Below, in pieces: positions 1 to 12,015 of a stretch of DNA of 64,000 nucleotides. Where the stretch lies: the NCBI RefSeq assembly GCF_905147365.1, contig NC_056409.1:3601001-3665000 (forward strand). Reading direction: 5' to 3'. Position 1 is the stretch's first letter. The number at the start of each line of letters is the position of its first letter. Below the pieces are notes generated by a model. That model had not been told where the DNA came from. It was given only the letters and a program-made list of their open reading frames with translations, and did not search any database. This DNA is from Aricia agestis. Taxonomy: Eukaryota; Arthropoda; Insecta; Lepidoptera; Lycaenidae. The translations under genes were made by a program, and so were the position numbers.

Positions 1-1429
1 CGAGTCCGTAGCTGTTGAAATCACATAGTTCACTTCATATAATAGCTAGTAGTGGACGTTACTGATTGCATCTGGCTCCACGAACTAAACAAGTTTCATT
101 ATAAAAGTACTTCATATTATTTCCGCTATCAAGCGCTCAGCTAGCCCGCTTTATATAAAATAATATAAAAGTCGACAATCCCATTAAATCAGAGTGTTAG
201 CCATCTGGTTTCTGATCACGTAGCGGAGAGATTTAATACTTTAAACTGTTTGTTCGCGTGGCGTTTGGGAACCGTTTGACGAATGCCTCTCGCGGGCCAA
301 CCTGACTGACAATTAGAACGAATGTTTCGACCATTCCACGAGTCAGGTGCTCGAAATGACTGAATCATTAGAAGACTTGGAAATGATTAAGGTTGAACGC
401 TTGTCTTTTCTGCAGAAACATCCTTATCCTCCCGATCTGCTATTATATGTAATGTAAAATGAATACAAATTTGAACTGATTTGGCATGCCGCATGGTAAC
501 ATTTTCCATACACGTTTTATTCGCAATCGGTCGTAAAAATGTACCAATGAAGATATTACAGCTGCGCCTCGTTGTTGTGTGCAAAGCAGAATCGGTGTAC
601 ACATCTCAGTGTAATTGAAACGACGAAGTTTTTCCTCGGAATTGTGTATTAGGAGTGGAATTGTCGCGAAAAGCGATTCCAGGAAACCAATCCATCTAAT
701 TCCGACGAATACGCCATTAATTACAAACGGGTTTGTTTAGTTACTTTCAAATTGATGACGTTGTAAATATTCAAACGAAATTATAACGAGCGATTTGAAT
801 CATGTACAAATATTATGTGTTTTAATAATGACAGTCACAGTCGTCGAATTTCTGTTTTTGGGGCTATTTTGCTACTCAGTGATTTTGCTCAAAGGGATTT
901 GTTCTCTATCGTCTTTAGAAGAATTAGTTTTGCATTTTCTTAACATAATATTTTTAACCCAGGCCCTAAGTACTATACCTACCTTTTGACCCGGATTCGG
1001 AAACTTACTGCGCGGTAATCGTTCAACGCTAAGTCGCAAATCATGATTTTCTAAATCCGAGTCATAAGGTAATTTTGAAATGATTGAATAACCAGCTTTA
1101 ATTAACCAAACAATAACGTGAAATATTTCCCTTCGTTCATAAATCCAGAAAAAACTACCGCTACAGAAACTAGAAGGTTAATTCGTGCAGTCGGAGTCGT
1201 AAAATTAGTAATTTAGTCCACGCAAGAGCCCGCTGGCGAGCTTTGAGGAATCACAAAAAGCCTCGTTTATTTTTCATAAGCGGTCCAGTTATTTAAACTA
1301 CAAAGAAAACATGTCGCGCGCCGACCCACTGACCTCCCTCTCGTCATATGCCAAAACTCAAGTGCTACTGTACAACTGTTTGTTTTGTTCAAATTTGCCC
1401 AATTAAATTTTTATGCGATTATTTCTATA
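1..1429. other. No gene recognised; AT-rich non-coding DNA
   Basis: Only short unsupported reading frames occur here, on both strands, without domain signatures or plausible splice sites. No repeat shared with the rest of the window was seen. It could be intergenic, or an intron of the kekkon-family gene if that gene's non-coding first exon lies further upstream. Confidence 0.5.
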
Positions 1430-1712
1430 CAAATAATAATAATATCTATGGACGCTTCACACCACGTCAGGCTGGCCCCGTTAGCACGGGCCAAGTACCT
1501 AAAGGACTTGTGTTACAGGTACCAGACAACGGAAATATATTTAATACTTTTATACTATACATATATTTAGGATTTTTATTATATCATACACATATTTAAT
1601 ACACAACCAGACCCGGGACCTTTGAAAACTCTTTGTTCCGTCGGCGGAATTCGAACCCGCGACCTCCGGCTTGAGCTACCGACGCGCTCACCACTGAGCC
1701 ACAGAGGTGGAG
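1430..1712 (-). mobile_element. tRNA-derived SINE, family A, copy 1
   Basis: Read on the minus strand, the head near 1710 resembles a tRNA gene: an A-box-like TGGCTCAGTGG, then a B-box-like GGTTCGAATTCC about 45 nt later. A shared unique body follows, and the element ends in an ATT-type tail at about 1430-1445. The same unit of about 270 bp recurs at 34421-34685 (+) and 41062-41342 (-), so it is an interspersed retroposon and not a functional tRNA gene. Boundaries are good to about 10 bp. Confidence 0.8.
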
Positions 1713-3829
1713 AGGGTGAAATGTATTTTTATTTGGTACATTTTGTTTGCTTTTTTTCATAAAGCTTTTGATCCACTGAATTTTGTCGTGACCACATAAT
1801 AGGAACACTGTCATATTATGATAGTGTTCCTAGGCAGCAAAGATACGGCGGTACAAAAGGTGTAGCGGATATTAAAATTTCTTACGAGATAGTCCCCGTT
1901 CAGGAGAGTACTAACAAAAGGCCAGCCTTTCCGAGGGTTCCCCCGGGTCGAGTCGCGTCAATTCTGCGACGTTTTCTTCACGTTTGTTCCACTATAAAAA
2001 CATTAATGCGACTGTAACCCATTTTCATTGTAGGACATAAGCCCGCGCCGAAATTAAATCGCCCAGAGAGCGAACCGTCAGCTACGATATCAAAGCGAGC
2101 CGTGTTTTTATATTAATTTTATATTTTTATTATTTCTGACGTCGAACACTCGAGGAGTAAAATTTTATAAGAGAAATTAAGTAAGTTTTTTAATAAAAAT
2201 GTTGACACAAGGCCCGGGGTCGGCCTTCGACGTGACGATCTGTGATTGAGAACAATTTAATAACCGCACCGTGTCCGACTGGCTCCTGCGGAGCTAAAAT
2301 GGTCGCTTTGGAGAATCATATTATGAATCAAAATATGATTAATTATTTTTAAATGGCAAAATGCAAGTCTGCTTGCAATTATTATTCATGTCTAGTAATT
2401 CGTACTAATTTGACATTTGTCAGTTTGACAGTTTTAACAATTCATTTGCTGAATTGATTGAGAGGAATTGACTACGGGGGCATTTTTTAATAAGAAGAAG
2501 AAAGAGAGGAATTGCTAAATGTGACCATTTTAACCCCGCTGGTGCTCGGTTGAATCCATTCATAATGAAGTCTGTAAATCACCAAACATATTGTGCTACT
2601 CTCGCGGGCTAGACCATAAACATAGATTAACTCTTGTAAGATTTTTTTTGCTCAGAATAAACAGCATAATTATTTAAATGTTCAAAGCTAAGAAATATTT
2701 TGCAATTATTAACATATGCCGACATTTATAGTTTCATTTTTATTTAAATCTACAGAAGCGTCTAGACCGTAGCCAGTGAAACCGCACTTTAATTAAATAA
2801 TTATTTCTCCTCGTGACAAGACTTATAAGTCGGTAAACAGTGTGACTAATGAGAACATAACTTCAGGCTATATTACAGGAGCAATGCATTCGGCGTGGAA
2901 CGTGCTGTTTACATATTTACAAAACTTTTAGCTAATAATAGCATAAGCTGAAAATGAGGAATTAGAGAGCAAAAATATGATGAATTCCTGCTGACAGTAC
3001 AGAGGATAGGTTTATTTATCATAGGCTAAACGGTGGTCTCATTTAATACTCGTAGTGTTCCCGTTATAGCACCGCTTTCGGCAACAATTAAGGTAAACAA
3101 GTCAAAATTAGTTTGCGCTATGAAAGCTGGAGGTAAGAGCGATCTAATGAGCGATCGCGCCGTGTGCTCAATAAACTTTATTAGAACTCCTAGTAAAATG
3201 CTCCTCGCGAAACATTGTTGCTGCAACAAACTCAAACTTCCCAACGAACTTCGCCTCGAAACTATGCATAAGATATTGCAAATTCCAATATTTAAATTAC
3301 TATGATTTTCTCGAGCTGCTTCAGTTGCGAACTAATCTGCTGTAAAACGAGAACAAAATATTTGTTGCTCGTTAAGATTGACTAAGTTTTTCAAAGTATC
3401 GGCAGCTCGAGACACAGAAAAAACAACAGAAAGCTGGGAGAACCTTCGAGCTCGCGAAGAGTCGCGAGTTGTCGGGAAATCTTACCAAATTGCCACTTTC
3501 GTTTTCTGGCCATCAAACATTTTCATTAGACAAAGGTAATAAAAATATTTGACTACTAGCGGAGACACGATAAATTATACCAGCGTGTGTACATGTAGTT
3601 AATATTAACGGCGTGTTTTAATATTTATCTGTCGACAAACAATCGGACGATGTTAACCCTGTTTGTTTACGGCCGTTTCATCTTTTACATTTCGACTGGA
3701 AGTGAACTCGACCGCTTTGAAGCGGGCATCACGGCTGTTATTACATCTATTTTCGACGCTCGCTCTTTTATTGCTCTTATAGCGCTTCCAAAAACACATT
3801 TACTTAAGTGAGCTGCGTTTTTATGGGCA
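1713..3829. other. No gene recognised
   Basis: This stretch holds only short frames in overlapping antisense pairs, for example around 3026-3305, typical of chance frames. Apart from the small palindrome at 1800-1832, nothing structured was seen. Confidence 0.5.
1800..1832. repeat. Short palindrome, 15-bp arms, 3-nt loop
   Basis: The arms at 1800-1814 and 1818-1832 (TAGGAACACTGTCAT type) are complementary except for one position, with loop ATT. It abuts the family A SINE but is not part of the other copies. Confidence 0.8.
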
Positions 3830-4235
3830 CACTAAGGCTAAGAACTCACGGCGCGGTTTTTTCCCGCGCCCGCCGCGGTTGCGGGCCCGCAGCCTTCGTA
3901 GAATCCAGTTTTGTATGTAAAAAACGAAAGCAAAACTCACGGCGCGTTTTTCGCCCGCGGCGGGCGCGGTTGTTTGCGGCTCCCGCTGTACCGGCGGGCG
4001 GTGATCGCCCGCTGCCTCGGCGGTTAGCGCCCGCACGCTCGGCGATAGTTTAGCGGGCGATCGCAGTAGCCGTAGTAGGGAGCAAACTCCAGCGCGGTTT
4101 TTTCCCGCGCCCGCCGCGGCTGCGGGCCTGCACAAATCAGCGGTCTCGTGAGTTTTGAAATAAAACCGCTCATTTGCGCGGGCCCGAAACCGCGGCGGGC
4201 GCGGGAAAAAACCGCGCCGTGAGTTCGCTCCCTTA
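3830..4235. mobile_element. GC-rich foldback (MITE-like) element
   Basis: The sequence jumps from AT-rich to strongly GC-rich. The motif GGCGCGGTTTTTTCCCGCGC appears near 3858 and its reverse complement near 4195-4215. Related blocks near 3935 and 4090 make several overlapping inverted repeats, bounded by 'aactcac' on the left and 'gtgagttcgc' on the right. This is the layout of a foldback MITE. Family and target duplication could not be assigned. Frames read through it are composition artefacts. Confidence 0.6.
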
Positions 4236-4539
4236 CGGCGCAATAATGGCCACTGTCTCTGCACGTGTCGGGGCTCGGTCTTGGCACTTAGTGGCCCGGA
4301 GCATCCCATACACTTTGTCTATCATACATGAACCAACATTTTGTACAATTATATTTTATTAAAATTTATAATCATTTTTACATTTTCCAAATAAAATTAT
4401 TGTAATTAAGTAGATTACTTTTAAAATAATTGCATGTCCCTTTTAATTTTTAATTTTATGTACCAAAATTATTTATTATTAACTGAATTTTTACTGTTTA
4501 ATTGAATTTATCTAAAATGTTGTGCATATCTATAAGTGC

Positions 4540-4622
4540 TGTAAACACTAGCTGTTATTTATTTAATGTTGTTTAAAATGTATGTGTTTATATTGTTGAT
4601 GTGCCTAAATAAATAAATAAAC
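4540..4622 (+). repeat. Retroposon 3' tail with (AAAT)n
   Basis: A short sequence ending in 'gatgtgcctaaataaataaataaac' resembles, loosely, the tail of the retroposon at 42587-42922. It is probably a heavily 5'-truncated LINE or SINE end. No upstream coding part is left. Confidence 0.4.
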
Positions 4623-4720
4623 ATAAATAGGGGAAGAAACTATTTCGTGGCAAATCTACATTTGTGTTGGTTCTTTAAAGATTTACTCTCGGAATAATGT
4701 AATTTTTTTGTATAATATAA

Positions 4721-4845
4721 TATGATATGATATGATATGATATGATATGATATGATATGATATGATATGATATGATATGATATGATATGATATGATATGA
4801 TATGATATGATATGATATGATATGATATGATATGATATAATCGTA
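4721..4845. repeat. (TATGA)25 microsatellite
   Basis: 125 bp of uninterrupted TATGA pentamers, 25 copies with no interruption seen. Serine/tyrosine/histidine/isoleucine-rich frames on the minus strand are simply translations of this array. Confidence 0.97.
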
Positions 4846-5530
4846 TGTGTATAAATAAGTATTTTGGTACACAGTTTAAAAGTCATATCGTTTCACGGAT
4901 TGAACATTTTAAAGCATTTTAATATTTTGAATAAAAAATATGTTTAATTCTTAAAAGTTTAAACACTGCATTTATTTACAATATTCCGTTTTTAGTCTAT
5001 AGTAAAAATATATATTTTTGCTTATAAATAAAAAGTCGGGGCGCTGAAGAACTAACTTTGATGGTGTTGATGTCAGGCGAGAGCCCTCGACATCTTCGCC
5101 GAAAATGTTCATCATGCCATGAATTCCGCTGTGAATAACACGGCGAGAAATTACGCACATTACTGCTTTGTTTCGCATGCTCAAGTTTATAACCATATTC
5201 GGTCCCGTGTGGGAGTAGGTGTATTAATTGTTCCCTAATGACTTCATCTCCGAGGCCGATTGCGGAGTTCGGCAGATTTTATCGCCGGGAGGTGGAGTCG
5301 CCGCATAAATCAGCCGACTTGTAATTTCAATAACGAGCCCATTATGCGCATACCAGGATAAAGTTCGTAAATTGTTACCTGCCTTAAAAGTTCCACAAAA
5401 GGCTTAAGTCGTGGCACTCACTTTTTGTTAGGCGTCCTGTTTTATGTTTGCTCGACATGCTACTTTGCCTTTAAGCGTCCTTTAATGTAATTAAATACGT
5501 AACTGAACTGTGTTCTTCTTGTTGTTTCAG
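4846..5530 (+). other. Upstream/intron sequence ending in a splice acceptor
   Basis: There is no coding region here. The last 25 bases form a pyrimidine-rich tract ending in TTTCAG at 5525-5530, a good 3' splice site 13 nt before the ATG of the kekkon-family gene. The translated exon therefore probably follows an upstream non-coding exon that I could not locate. Confidence 0.55.
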
Positions 5531-5543
5531 ATTGCTGCTCACG

Positions 5544-6978
5544 ATGGCGCTGAAACTCCAGTGTTTTGCACTTCTGAGCCTGGTGCTCGCAGTCGTCACA
5601 GAAGATTTCACGGCAAACTGCCCCGAGGAATGCAAATGTGTATGGGCCAGCGGCAACAAGCAGGCGAACTGCTCGAAAGCGCGCTTGCACGAGATACCGA
5701 AAACCCTCAGCCCCGACATACAGAACCTGGATCTGACCGGCAACGAACTCTACGAAATAACGAGACACGCCTTCGAGGATGTGCAGCTAATAAATCTTAA
5801 GAAGCTCGTCCTAAAAGAGTGCAAACTTCTAACGATACAGAAGAACGGCCTGAGCGGTCTCGCTATTATGATCGAACTCGACCTATCGAAGAACGACCTA
5901 AAATCGCTTCACGCGGATACCTTCAAGGAGACTGTGAAAATAAGATGGGTCCTCCTGAACGATAATCAAATAGAGAAATTAGAGGACGGACTATTTAATA
6001 ATCTACCGTTCCTCCAAAAAGTCGACCTGAGCAATAATAGGATACTTCAAATTGGCGGAAAGACGTTCATGAATTTACCCAAATTCAACAACCTGAAGCT
6101 TAACGATAATAAATTGGAGTACCTCAAGACGGATACGCTCAGTTCGCTGGCCTCATTGTCTAATTTAGAAGTACACAATAATCCTTGGCGATGTGACTGC
6201 TACTTGCAGTCTTTTAGAAACTGGGTCATCAGTAAAAATCTCTACACGTCGCCAATTTCTTGCAGCGAACCGCCGAAAGTACACGGAAAATTGTGGAAGG
6301 AACTGGATTCTAGTGATTTTGCTTGCCGGCCGAGCATTATTTACCCCTCCACAAAAACTACCCTGAGATCGTCGGACACGAACGTGACCCTTTCGTGCCA
6401 AGTGAACGGCAATCCCTCGCCTGAAGTTAATTGGGTATTAAACGCGCAAATAATTGATGGGTCGTATAGATACCAGGGTGAACAGAAATATTATGTGACC
6501 CAAAGTAATTCTGATAATAGCAAATGGTTTAATTTAACGATCGTCGACGCCGGCAGCTCGGATAATGGAGAGTACTTGTGTGTAGCTAAAAACGCAGGTG
6601 GAGTGGAGGAGAGGAGCTTGACGCTGGCTATCACTCACGTCACACCGGGAGTGGTCGTGCCGCAAGGGATGGATAACAGTATGCTTTCTATGTTGATCGG
6701 CGTTTCCTGCGCCGCAGCGATTCTTCTCATAATCCTTATCATCATCTGTTACTTCTGCTGCAGAAGACGTAGCTTAGAAAAGAAGAAGGCCAATAATTCT
6801 AACGGCGAAGCATTGATAGAAGGATCCGTAATACCAGAAATGGAGAAGAGCCTCATCACTGCTGTTAACCCTGTGACAAAACCACCGAGGAGATACGAGG
6901 TCCCGCCCTCCATCACGAGCGGTGGTACGGAAATGTCCGAACTTAACAAGAACCTCCTTGATAATGACTCTGTTTTTG
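5544..6978 (+). CDS. Kekkon-family LRR-Ig transmembrane protein, coding exon 1
   Basis: This exon encodes residues 1-478 of an 835-aa single-pass membrane protein. In order: signal peptide (about 1-19), LRRNT cysteine cluster CPEECKC (26-32) with C43, leucine-rich repeats (about 58-212), LRRCT with NPWRCDC (C217, C219, C240, C261), one Ig domain (about 265-363; C285, W297, C346 in DNGEYLCVA), a membrane helix (about 380-403) followed by CCRRR, then the start of the cytoplasmic tail. LRR + single Ig + helix + long tail is the kekkon architecture of insects; Drosophila Kek1 is known to restrain EGFR signalling and other members act in BMP signalling and synapse development. Which Kek this is cannot be decided here. 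The ATG at 5544 fits the signal peptide and lies just after an acceptor. The donor is G|GTAAGT at 6978/6979, leaving phase 1. Codon use is GC-richer than the surroundings. Confidence 0.93.
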
Positions 6979-7394
6979 GTAAGTTTATAATTTTCTTAAT
7001 CATATCATTAGGTATTATAAAATTTATCAGTAACTATAAAAAGTCACGACATAGGCGCTTGGGAAATTATATAATTATAATAATTTTCTTGTATATTGTT
7101 ATGCTTGTTATGCTTAATCTCAAAGTTTCAATTAAGTTTTACAATAATTATAAATAAAATTTAACCTTTAATTATAATACTTTTTTGTTATTACATATTA
7201 CATAATAATATGGGGCAACGTCACATTAAACATTATATTTTGTTTGTTGGTTATGACAGTTTTTTTTAAAAGCTTTTATTTAACTTGCTCTGTATGTATG
7301 TTACGGTGGAATTTTGGAACTCAATTTTGAAGTAGATATATTTAACCGATTGAGCTGAAATTTTGCATACACGTTTAGTTTGGATGACCATGCA

Positions 7395-7885
7395 CGATGT
7401 GATATGTGACATCACTCTAAATCCAATATGGCCGACCATCCATGATGGCGAAATCGTTATTTTCTATGCAGTCCTACAATATGGATATTAAATGAAAGGG
7501 CTTTTTGAGAGTAACTCGAAAACGAATGTAATGTCATTCTACATCCAAAATGGCGGCGCATCCAAGATAGGTGAATAGTTATTTTTAATGCACTACTACA
7601 ATATGGGTATTAAATGAAAGAGCTCATTGAGAGTATCATGAAAACGATTGTACTGTCATTCTACATCCAATATGGCGGCTCATCCAAGACACGGGAATAC
7701 ATAGTTATTTTTAATGCACTTCTGCAATATGAGTATCAAATGAAAGGGCTCATTGAGAGTAACTCGGAAACGAATGTAATGTCATTCTATGTACATACAA
7801 AAAATAGACGCTCATCCAAGATAGGGGAATAGTTATTTTTAAAGCACTTCTGCAATAATATGGGTATCAAATAAACGGGCTCATT
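7395..7885. repeat. Degenerate ~125-bp tandem repeat in the intron
   Basis: Four diverged units are marked by 'tattaaatgaaag'-like phrases at about 7485, 7607, 7733 and 7864 (spacing 122-131 bp), each followed by 'gtaatgtcattctacatcca' variants and 'catccaagatagg'. It is a minisatellite-like array. The third unit carries extra bases. Confidence 0.8.
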
Positions 7886-8188
7886 GATCGTCGTTGTGTC
7901 CTGTCGTGTCGTTTCGTGTCATGTTATGTCAAGTCAAATCTAGTCTGGTTTTAGACAATTTTTGTAAAGTGTTTAAATTTTTAGTCATGTAGAAATAAAC
8001 GGAATATTTAAACAACTCGCTAGATATAGTTAATTCACTGACTAAAATCAAGTACGATTTCTGAAGGACTTAAGTTGAATCAGATTTTAACAAATTCTTG
8101 AAACAAAAAAAAACTAAGAACAGACTAACAGACTAATAAATCTGCTCAAAGATATCTAAAAATCAAAAAATAAATTATATTCAAAAAA

Positions 8189-8237
8189 CTTGTCGCGCGA
8201 TTTCTGAATAAACTATATTCAGAAATCGCGCCACAAG
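8189..8237. repeat. Intronic palindrome, 22-bp arms, 5-nt loop
   Basis: The left arm 8189-8210 and right arm 8216-8237 are complementary with one mismatch (core CGCGATTTCTGAATA), loop AACTA. It lies in the kekkon intron about 200 bp before the acceptor. Confidence 0.85.
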
Positions 8238-8432
8238 CTTTTCTTATCATGCAAATTGTACAGTATATTGAGGTTACACCTTTATATACATTTCCAGGAG
8301 AAATTTATTTTCATCTTTTAAGAGTGTTTTTGAAATAAAAGCTTTTTTTCAAAAAGTTTTTTGAATATAATTTTTTAATATTTCTACAAAATAAAATTTT
8401 AAGTAATTAATTTAGGAATTTCTTTGTTTCAG

Positions 8433-9505
8433 CTCACAATGAAGATGAAAAGAGGTCGCTTGATTATGAACAACTTTCCAAGCGATCACAAGACGCACTG
8501 AACGTTGAATATGGCCGCACAGATGGACGCGCCTATCCTCCTGACCTACTGTCGTTCCCCGCAAGGGCGGCTCAGATATCACCCGCAGCGAGCAACGCGT
8601 CCACAGTGCCTGATACGAGCCGGCTAGCCATCAACCCGGTTAGCCCCATTCATTCGCCAATTTACGGCATGACTGCCAATCAAAATCTATTCCGAACACT
8701 GCCATATTCGCGATCTCAATCGCCGTTCACTGCCCCCATGACACCGACGGTTGTGACTCCTAGACAAGGCTATGTAACCATTCCGAGAAGACCTAGGGTG
8801 CCCTCGTGGTCGAGCACAGCGAGTACACAGATACTTCCGAGCACCGAAGCGCAGGAACCCTTATACGACAACCTAGGTTTAAGAACCACCGCCGATGGAA
8901 GCTCGGTTTTATCACTAAATAAAGCGGGTGTGGAACAACAATTTTCTCCAATGAGAAACAGGCCGCTTCCGGCTACTCCTACCGTTTATCCGAATCCACA
9001 TCAGCTCTATTATGCTCCTATCGAGGAGCAGGAGCCCGCCCCGTCTCCTGTACCACCTCCCTTCACGCCGACTAGGAATAGTATCAGCTCGCAAATATCA
9101 AATCAAATGTCCACACCTGGCCCTCAAGAACCGGTCAATCCTAGAATGAGCTGGACGGCTAAAAATACATCAACGCCCCAACCTGAACCTAGAAAGCAAC
9201 TTATGATGGACAAAAACGCTATGCCCCAAATCACCGATAGCCCATCGAGTCGAAAGGGAAAACCGGAGACTGGATCTTTAAGGAGAAACCTCGCCAGCGA
9301 GACAAAGGACGAGCACAGCTCTCCAGCGAAAGAGGATCCACACAAAAATGAAACTAATCAGTCGCTGAACCAATCCGGCACTATGGGAAGAAGCGGGAAA
9401 ATACCACCGAGACCTCCACCGAAACCCAAGAAAAAGCCTAGTACAGAATTAAGTCCAAACGAACCGCTCTTCGAAGACGAGGGAGAAGACGGTACGGAAG
9501 TGTAG
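8433..9505 (+). CDS. Kekkon-family LRR-Ig transmembrane protein, coding exon 2 (cytoplasmic tail)
   Basis: This exon completes codon 479 and encodes residues 480-835, all of it predicted to be cytoplasmic. It is low-complexity and rich in P, S and T. Visible motifs: GYVTIPRRPRVPSWSS (about 591-606), EPLYDNLG with a possible phospho-tyrosine near 623, polyproline stretches (about 680-690), a strong SH3-ligand-like KIPPRPPPKPKKKP near residue 805, an acidic end and the C-terminus GTEV, where T-E-V fits a class I PDZ ligand (S/T-x-V). The frame is in phase with exon 1 across the intron, and the stop TAG is at 9503-9505. No catalytic domain is seen, so signalling is probably by adaptor recruitment (inference). 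Intactness and GC-rich codons argue for a live gene. Confidence 0.9.
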
Positions 9506-11692
9506 CCAACACTTGGCGAGTAGACGAACTGTGTGCCAACGAGCTTGTAGTGATAACAGTGGAATATCAGTGAATAAGTGCAATCGTATATATCATCATT
9601 TCCCGGTGCTCGTGTAAATACCTTGTGCTAGATTTTTTACTATTGCGTGTATGGTGGAAGTACACTATGGACCATTTTGCAAATTTTACTATTGTAAGTG
9701 TGTAGTTAGTTCGTGCTATGAAAATTGAGGAGCATACGCAGAGTGCATGATAAAATGAGCGTTTTAAGTATTTATTTTAGTGCTATTCTTATGACAATCA
9801 TGATTTGTGAGTGTTGCCAGTTTGGGCGTATTTAATCGATTGCCAAGACTGATATTTCTAAATTTCTCGTTTACATTCCCTCTATGGATTCCAGTTGTAT
9901 TGCTGCAGCTTTATTTTGTTATGGTTTACGAAAGACATTGCGAGCTTTCAAGTTATTGATTTGGTCAATAATTTGTTTAAAGTGCGATAGGATCTTTTGT
10001 TTGCCAATCTATGAACTTCCGTTGCCCAGTAACTGCGTTTTTAGATCGGAGATTATGTTTTAAAGAAACTCAGCTAATTTATTTATCGTAATAAATTATC
10101 TCATGTAAAATAGCTTGTAGATATTTAAGACTGTTTTAAGAAATGACAAAAGTGTTTCATCTTATTCCATGGTCTTACATTTGCTTTTTACACTCGAGCT
10201 ATATTTTTCTTTGAATGTATATTAATTATCAAAAATATAGTTCCTAAAATATTCCAATAAGATCAAAGGCCCACCTTTAATTTCAATATTAAGTCTAAAG
10301 TTAGATGATACATAATGTGACTCCTAGTTTCATCCCATTTAAATATTGTCTTGAATGCCCTCGCTTTACAACGTGTAAGCAATGGGATGACGCTAGGATA
10401 TTTATTGTTACCAACGTGTATATTTGGAATACAGTATTTGGCCTAATTTGCGTGTAATTTTGTAAAAGAACGTGCGATTTTTTTACTTGCCAAATGTTAC
10501 TAGGTGCTTTTGTAATATGACCACTTTTACTATTGCGTCGCAGCTAATCGCTTGCAATTTGATGGTGGTCATATTATAATAACGATTGAGTTAAAATAAA
10601 AACTGTAAGTCAACCGTTTTCATTATTTTGTACTCGATAGTTTTATATGTTAAAGTACAATTACTTGGTTTTTATATGTTCAAGTTAGGACATGAATTGA
10701 TGTAGTACACGATGTATTCGACTTTAATTTCTGTGAACGAGAACCGGGTAGCCATTGAGACCGTATATTTTAGTTCGTATGGTGCGTTTTATGTCCATTT
10801 ATCGTATTGTATTTTTAACGTAGCCATTGGTGCTTACTTGTATGAAGTTTTAATGTTATTTATTTTTTGTACTCAACACTACCCGAGTGCGCGAAACGTG
10901 TATCATCGGTTCGCGTAGGGGACTGATAGGGTGTTCGTACGATGAGGGAATCGAGGAGTTGTCAATTTTAACCCAAAACATGTCGGGGGATCGGATCATG
11001 TGTATCATTCATTCATTATATCGACTAGCGTAAATTTTATGTCACTTCGCATCGACTGGACTTTCATAAACACAACCGAACCAGACATTTAGTTTCTTCA
11101 GAAATTTATCATGCGCATAAATCGCGAAATATAAGTTATGTATGCATTCGCTACACGGGAATATTTTACGGCGCTCGAGGAGGAATTTATTGGAAAGTTA
11201 CCAAAGCGCGAGCTCGAGGTGTATGAATTTTCGGTCGGTGCGAAATGTGTTGCATTGTACATAATGATTTTATCGGACGTTTTAACTGGCGTAGTTGGGA
11301 CGGCACTCGCGGCGCTGTTTACGACGGGCACGAGTCCTGACGTAGCCCCAACATCACGTCCTACGTCGGCACGCTCGGCCAGTGTCGTCCGCGTGCTCGA
11401 AGGTTATATAGTACTACTGTACCATTTTTACAATGTTTACTTTAGTTTTAAGCGCCACATGTAAATATGAACATTATTATTAAAGTGATTAAAGCTATAT
11501 TTCAGTAAAGGTTGTTTGTTTCGATATCCATTATCGCGTAAGGTGTTCAGCACGAAATCAATCTCCGTAAACTTGACACGTTTCGACGCTAAATATGCTG
11601 TTCATGAGTTTATAAATTAAAAGCACCCGATAGTCGATAACTCCTCACACCGCCGTCCTAAACGACGGGAGCCATAATTATTTATGAATAAA
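9506..11692 (+). other. Probable 3' UTR and downstream flank of the kekkon-family gene
   Basis: This is about 2.2 kb without recognisable transposon sequence, unusual for the window. Candidate AATAAA signals lie at 10090, 10595 and 11687, so the true end is undecided. Long 3' UTRs are common for neural surface-protein genes. A 108-aa frame at 11138-11464 has no domain and is treated as chance. Confidence 0.5.
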
Positions 11693-11874
11693 GGTTAAAT
11701 CACCTTTAAGATCGGTCTATGTAATGGATTTCCGATACCGAAGTGTCTCTCGGCAGGTGCTTCACCGGCCTAGGGAAGTCGTCGCCGTGTCGAGCCTCCA
11801 CGATGTGATGTTCATTAACCTCTTTCATCACCCGGTTTCCGATATCGACACCTTCACACCTCGTTTTACCTTTA

Positions 11875-12012
11875 GGGCCTATTTCACCACTTTCTGATAA
11901 ATTGCCGAACAGGCTTTTCATAAATTTTTTGACAGATTCTCCATACTTTATCTGTCAAGTTAAGTGGTGGATAGCCTATTCGGCACTTATCAGGAAGTGG
12001 TGAAACAGGCCC
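11875..12012. mobile_element. MITE with TTA target duplication (Harbinger-like)
   Basis: It has inverted ends GGGCCTATTTCACCACTTTC / GGGCCTGTTTCACCACTTCC flanked by TTA on both sides (11872-11874 and 12013-12015). The 138-bp unit is largely a foldback. A 3-bp TWA duplication and G-rich ends fit PIF/Harbinger-type MITEs. It has no coding capacity. Confidence 0.85.
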
Positions 12013-12015
12013 TTA

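Larger units (their letters stand above)
6979..8432 (+). other. Intron of the kekkon-family gene (1454 bp)
   Basis: The donor GTAAGT is at 6979 and the acceptor TTTGTTTCAG ends at 8432. Joining 6978 to 8433 restores an open frame (GTT TTT G|CT CAC) that continues for 357 further codons including the stop. Unspliced transcript would add about 60 hydrophobic residues and stop at 7157. The intron contains a degenerate tandem array (7395-7885) and a palindrome (8189-8237). Confidence 0.88.

Noticed and set aside
1640..1710. Candidate tRNA gene on the minus strand
   Set aside because: The tRNA-like head is shared with two other copies together with a 200-bp body and tail, so it is a SINE. The arms do not all pair as in a real tRNA.
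3808..4362. Several overlapping Arg/Ala/Pro-rich frames on both strands
   Set aside because: GC-rich inverted repeats produce open frames in many phases; no family signature.
4675..4886. Minus-strand frames rich in S, Y, H and I
   Set aside because: Translation of the (TATGA)25 microsatellite.
6979..7157. Continuation of kekkon exon 1 into ~60 hydrophobic residues, suggesting a shorter protein
   Set aside because: A strong GTAAGT donor at 6979 and an in-phase exon at 8433 explain the locus better; the extension is AT-rich intron translation.
11138..11464. 108-aa + strand frame downstream of the kekkon-family gene, with a hydrophobic middle
   Set aside because: No recognisable domain, no signal peptide, no splice signals and no codon-use support; it falls in the probable 3' flank. 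Could be revisited with RNA data.
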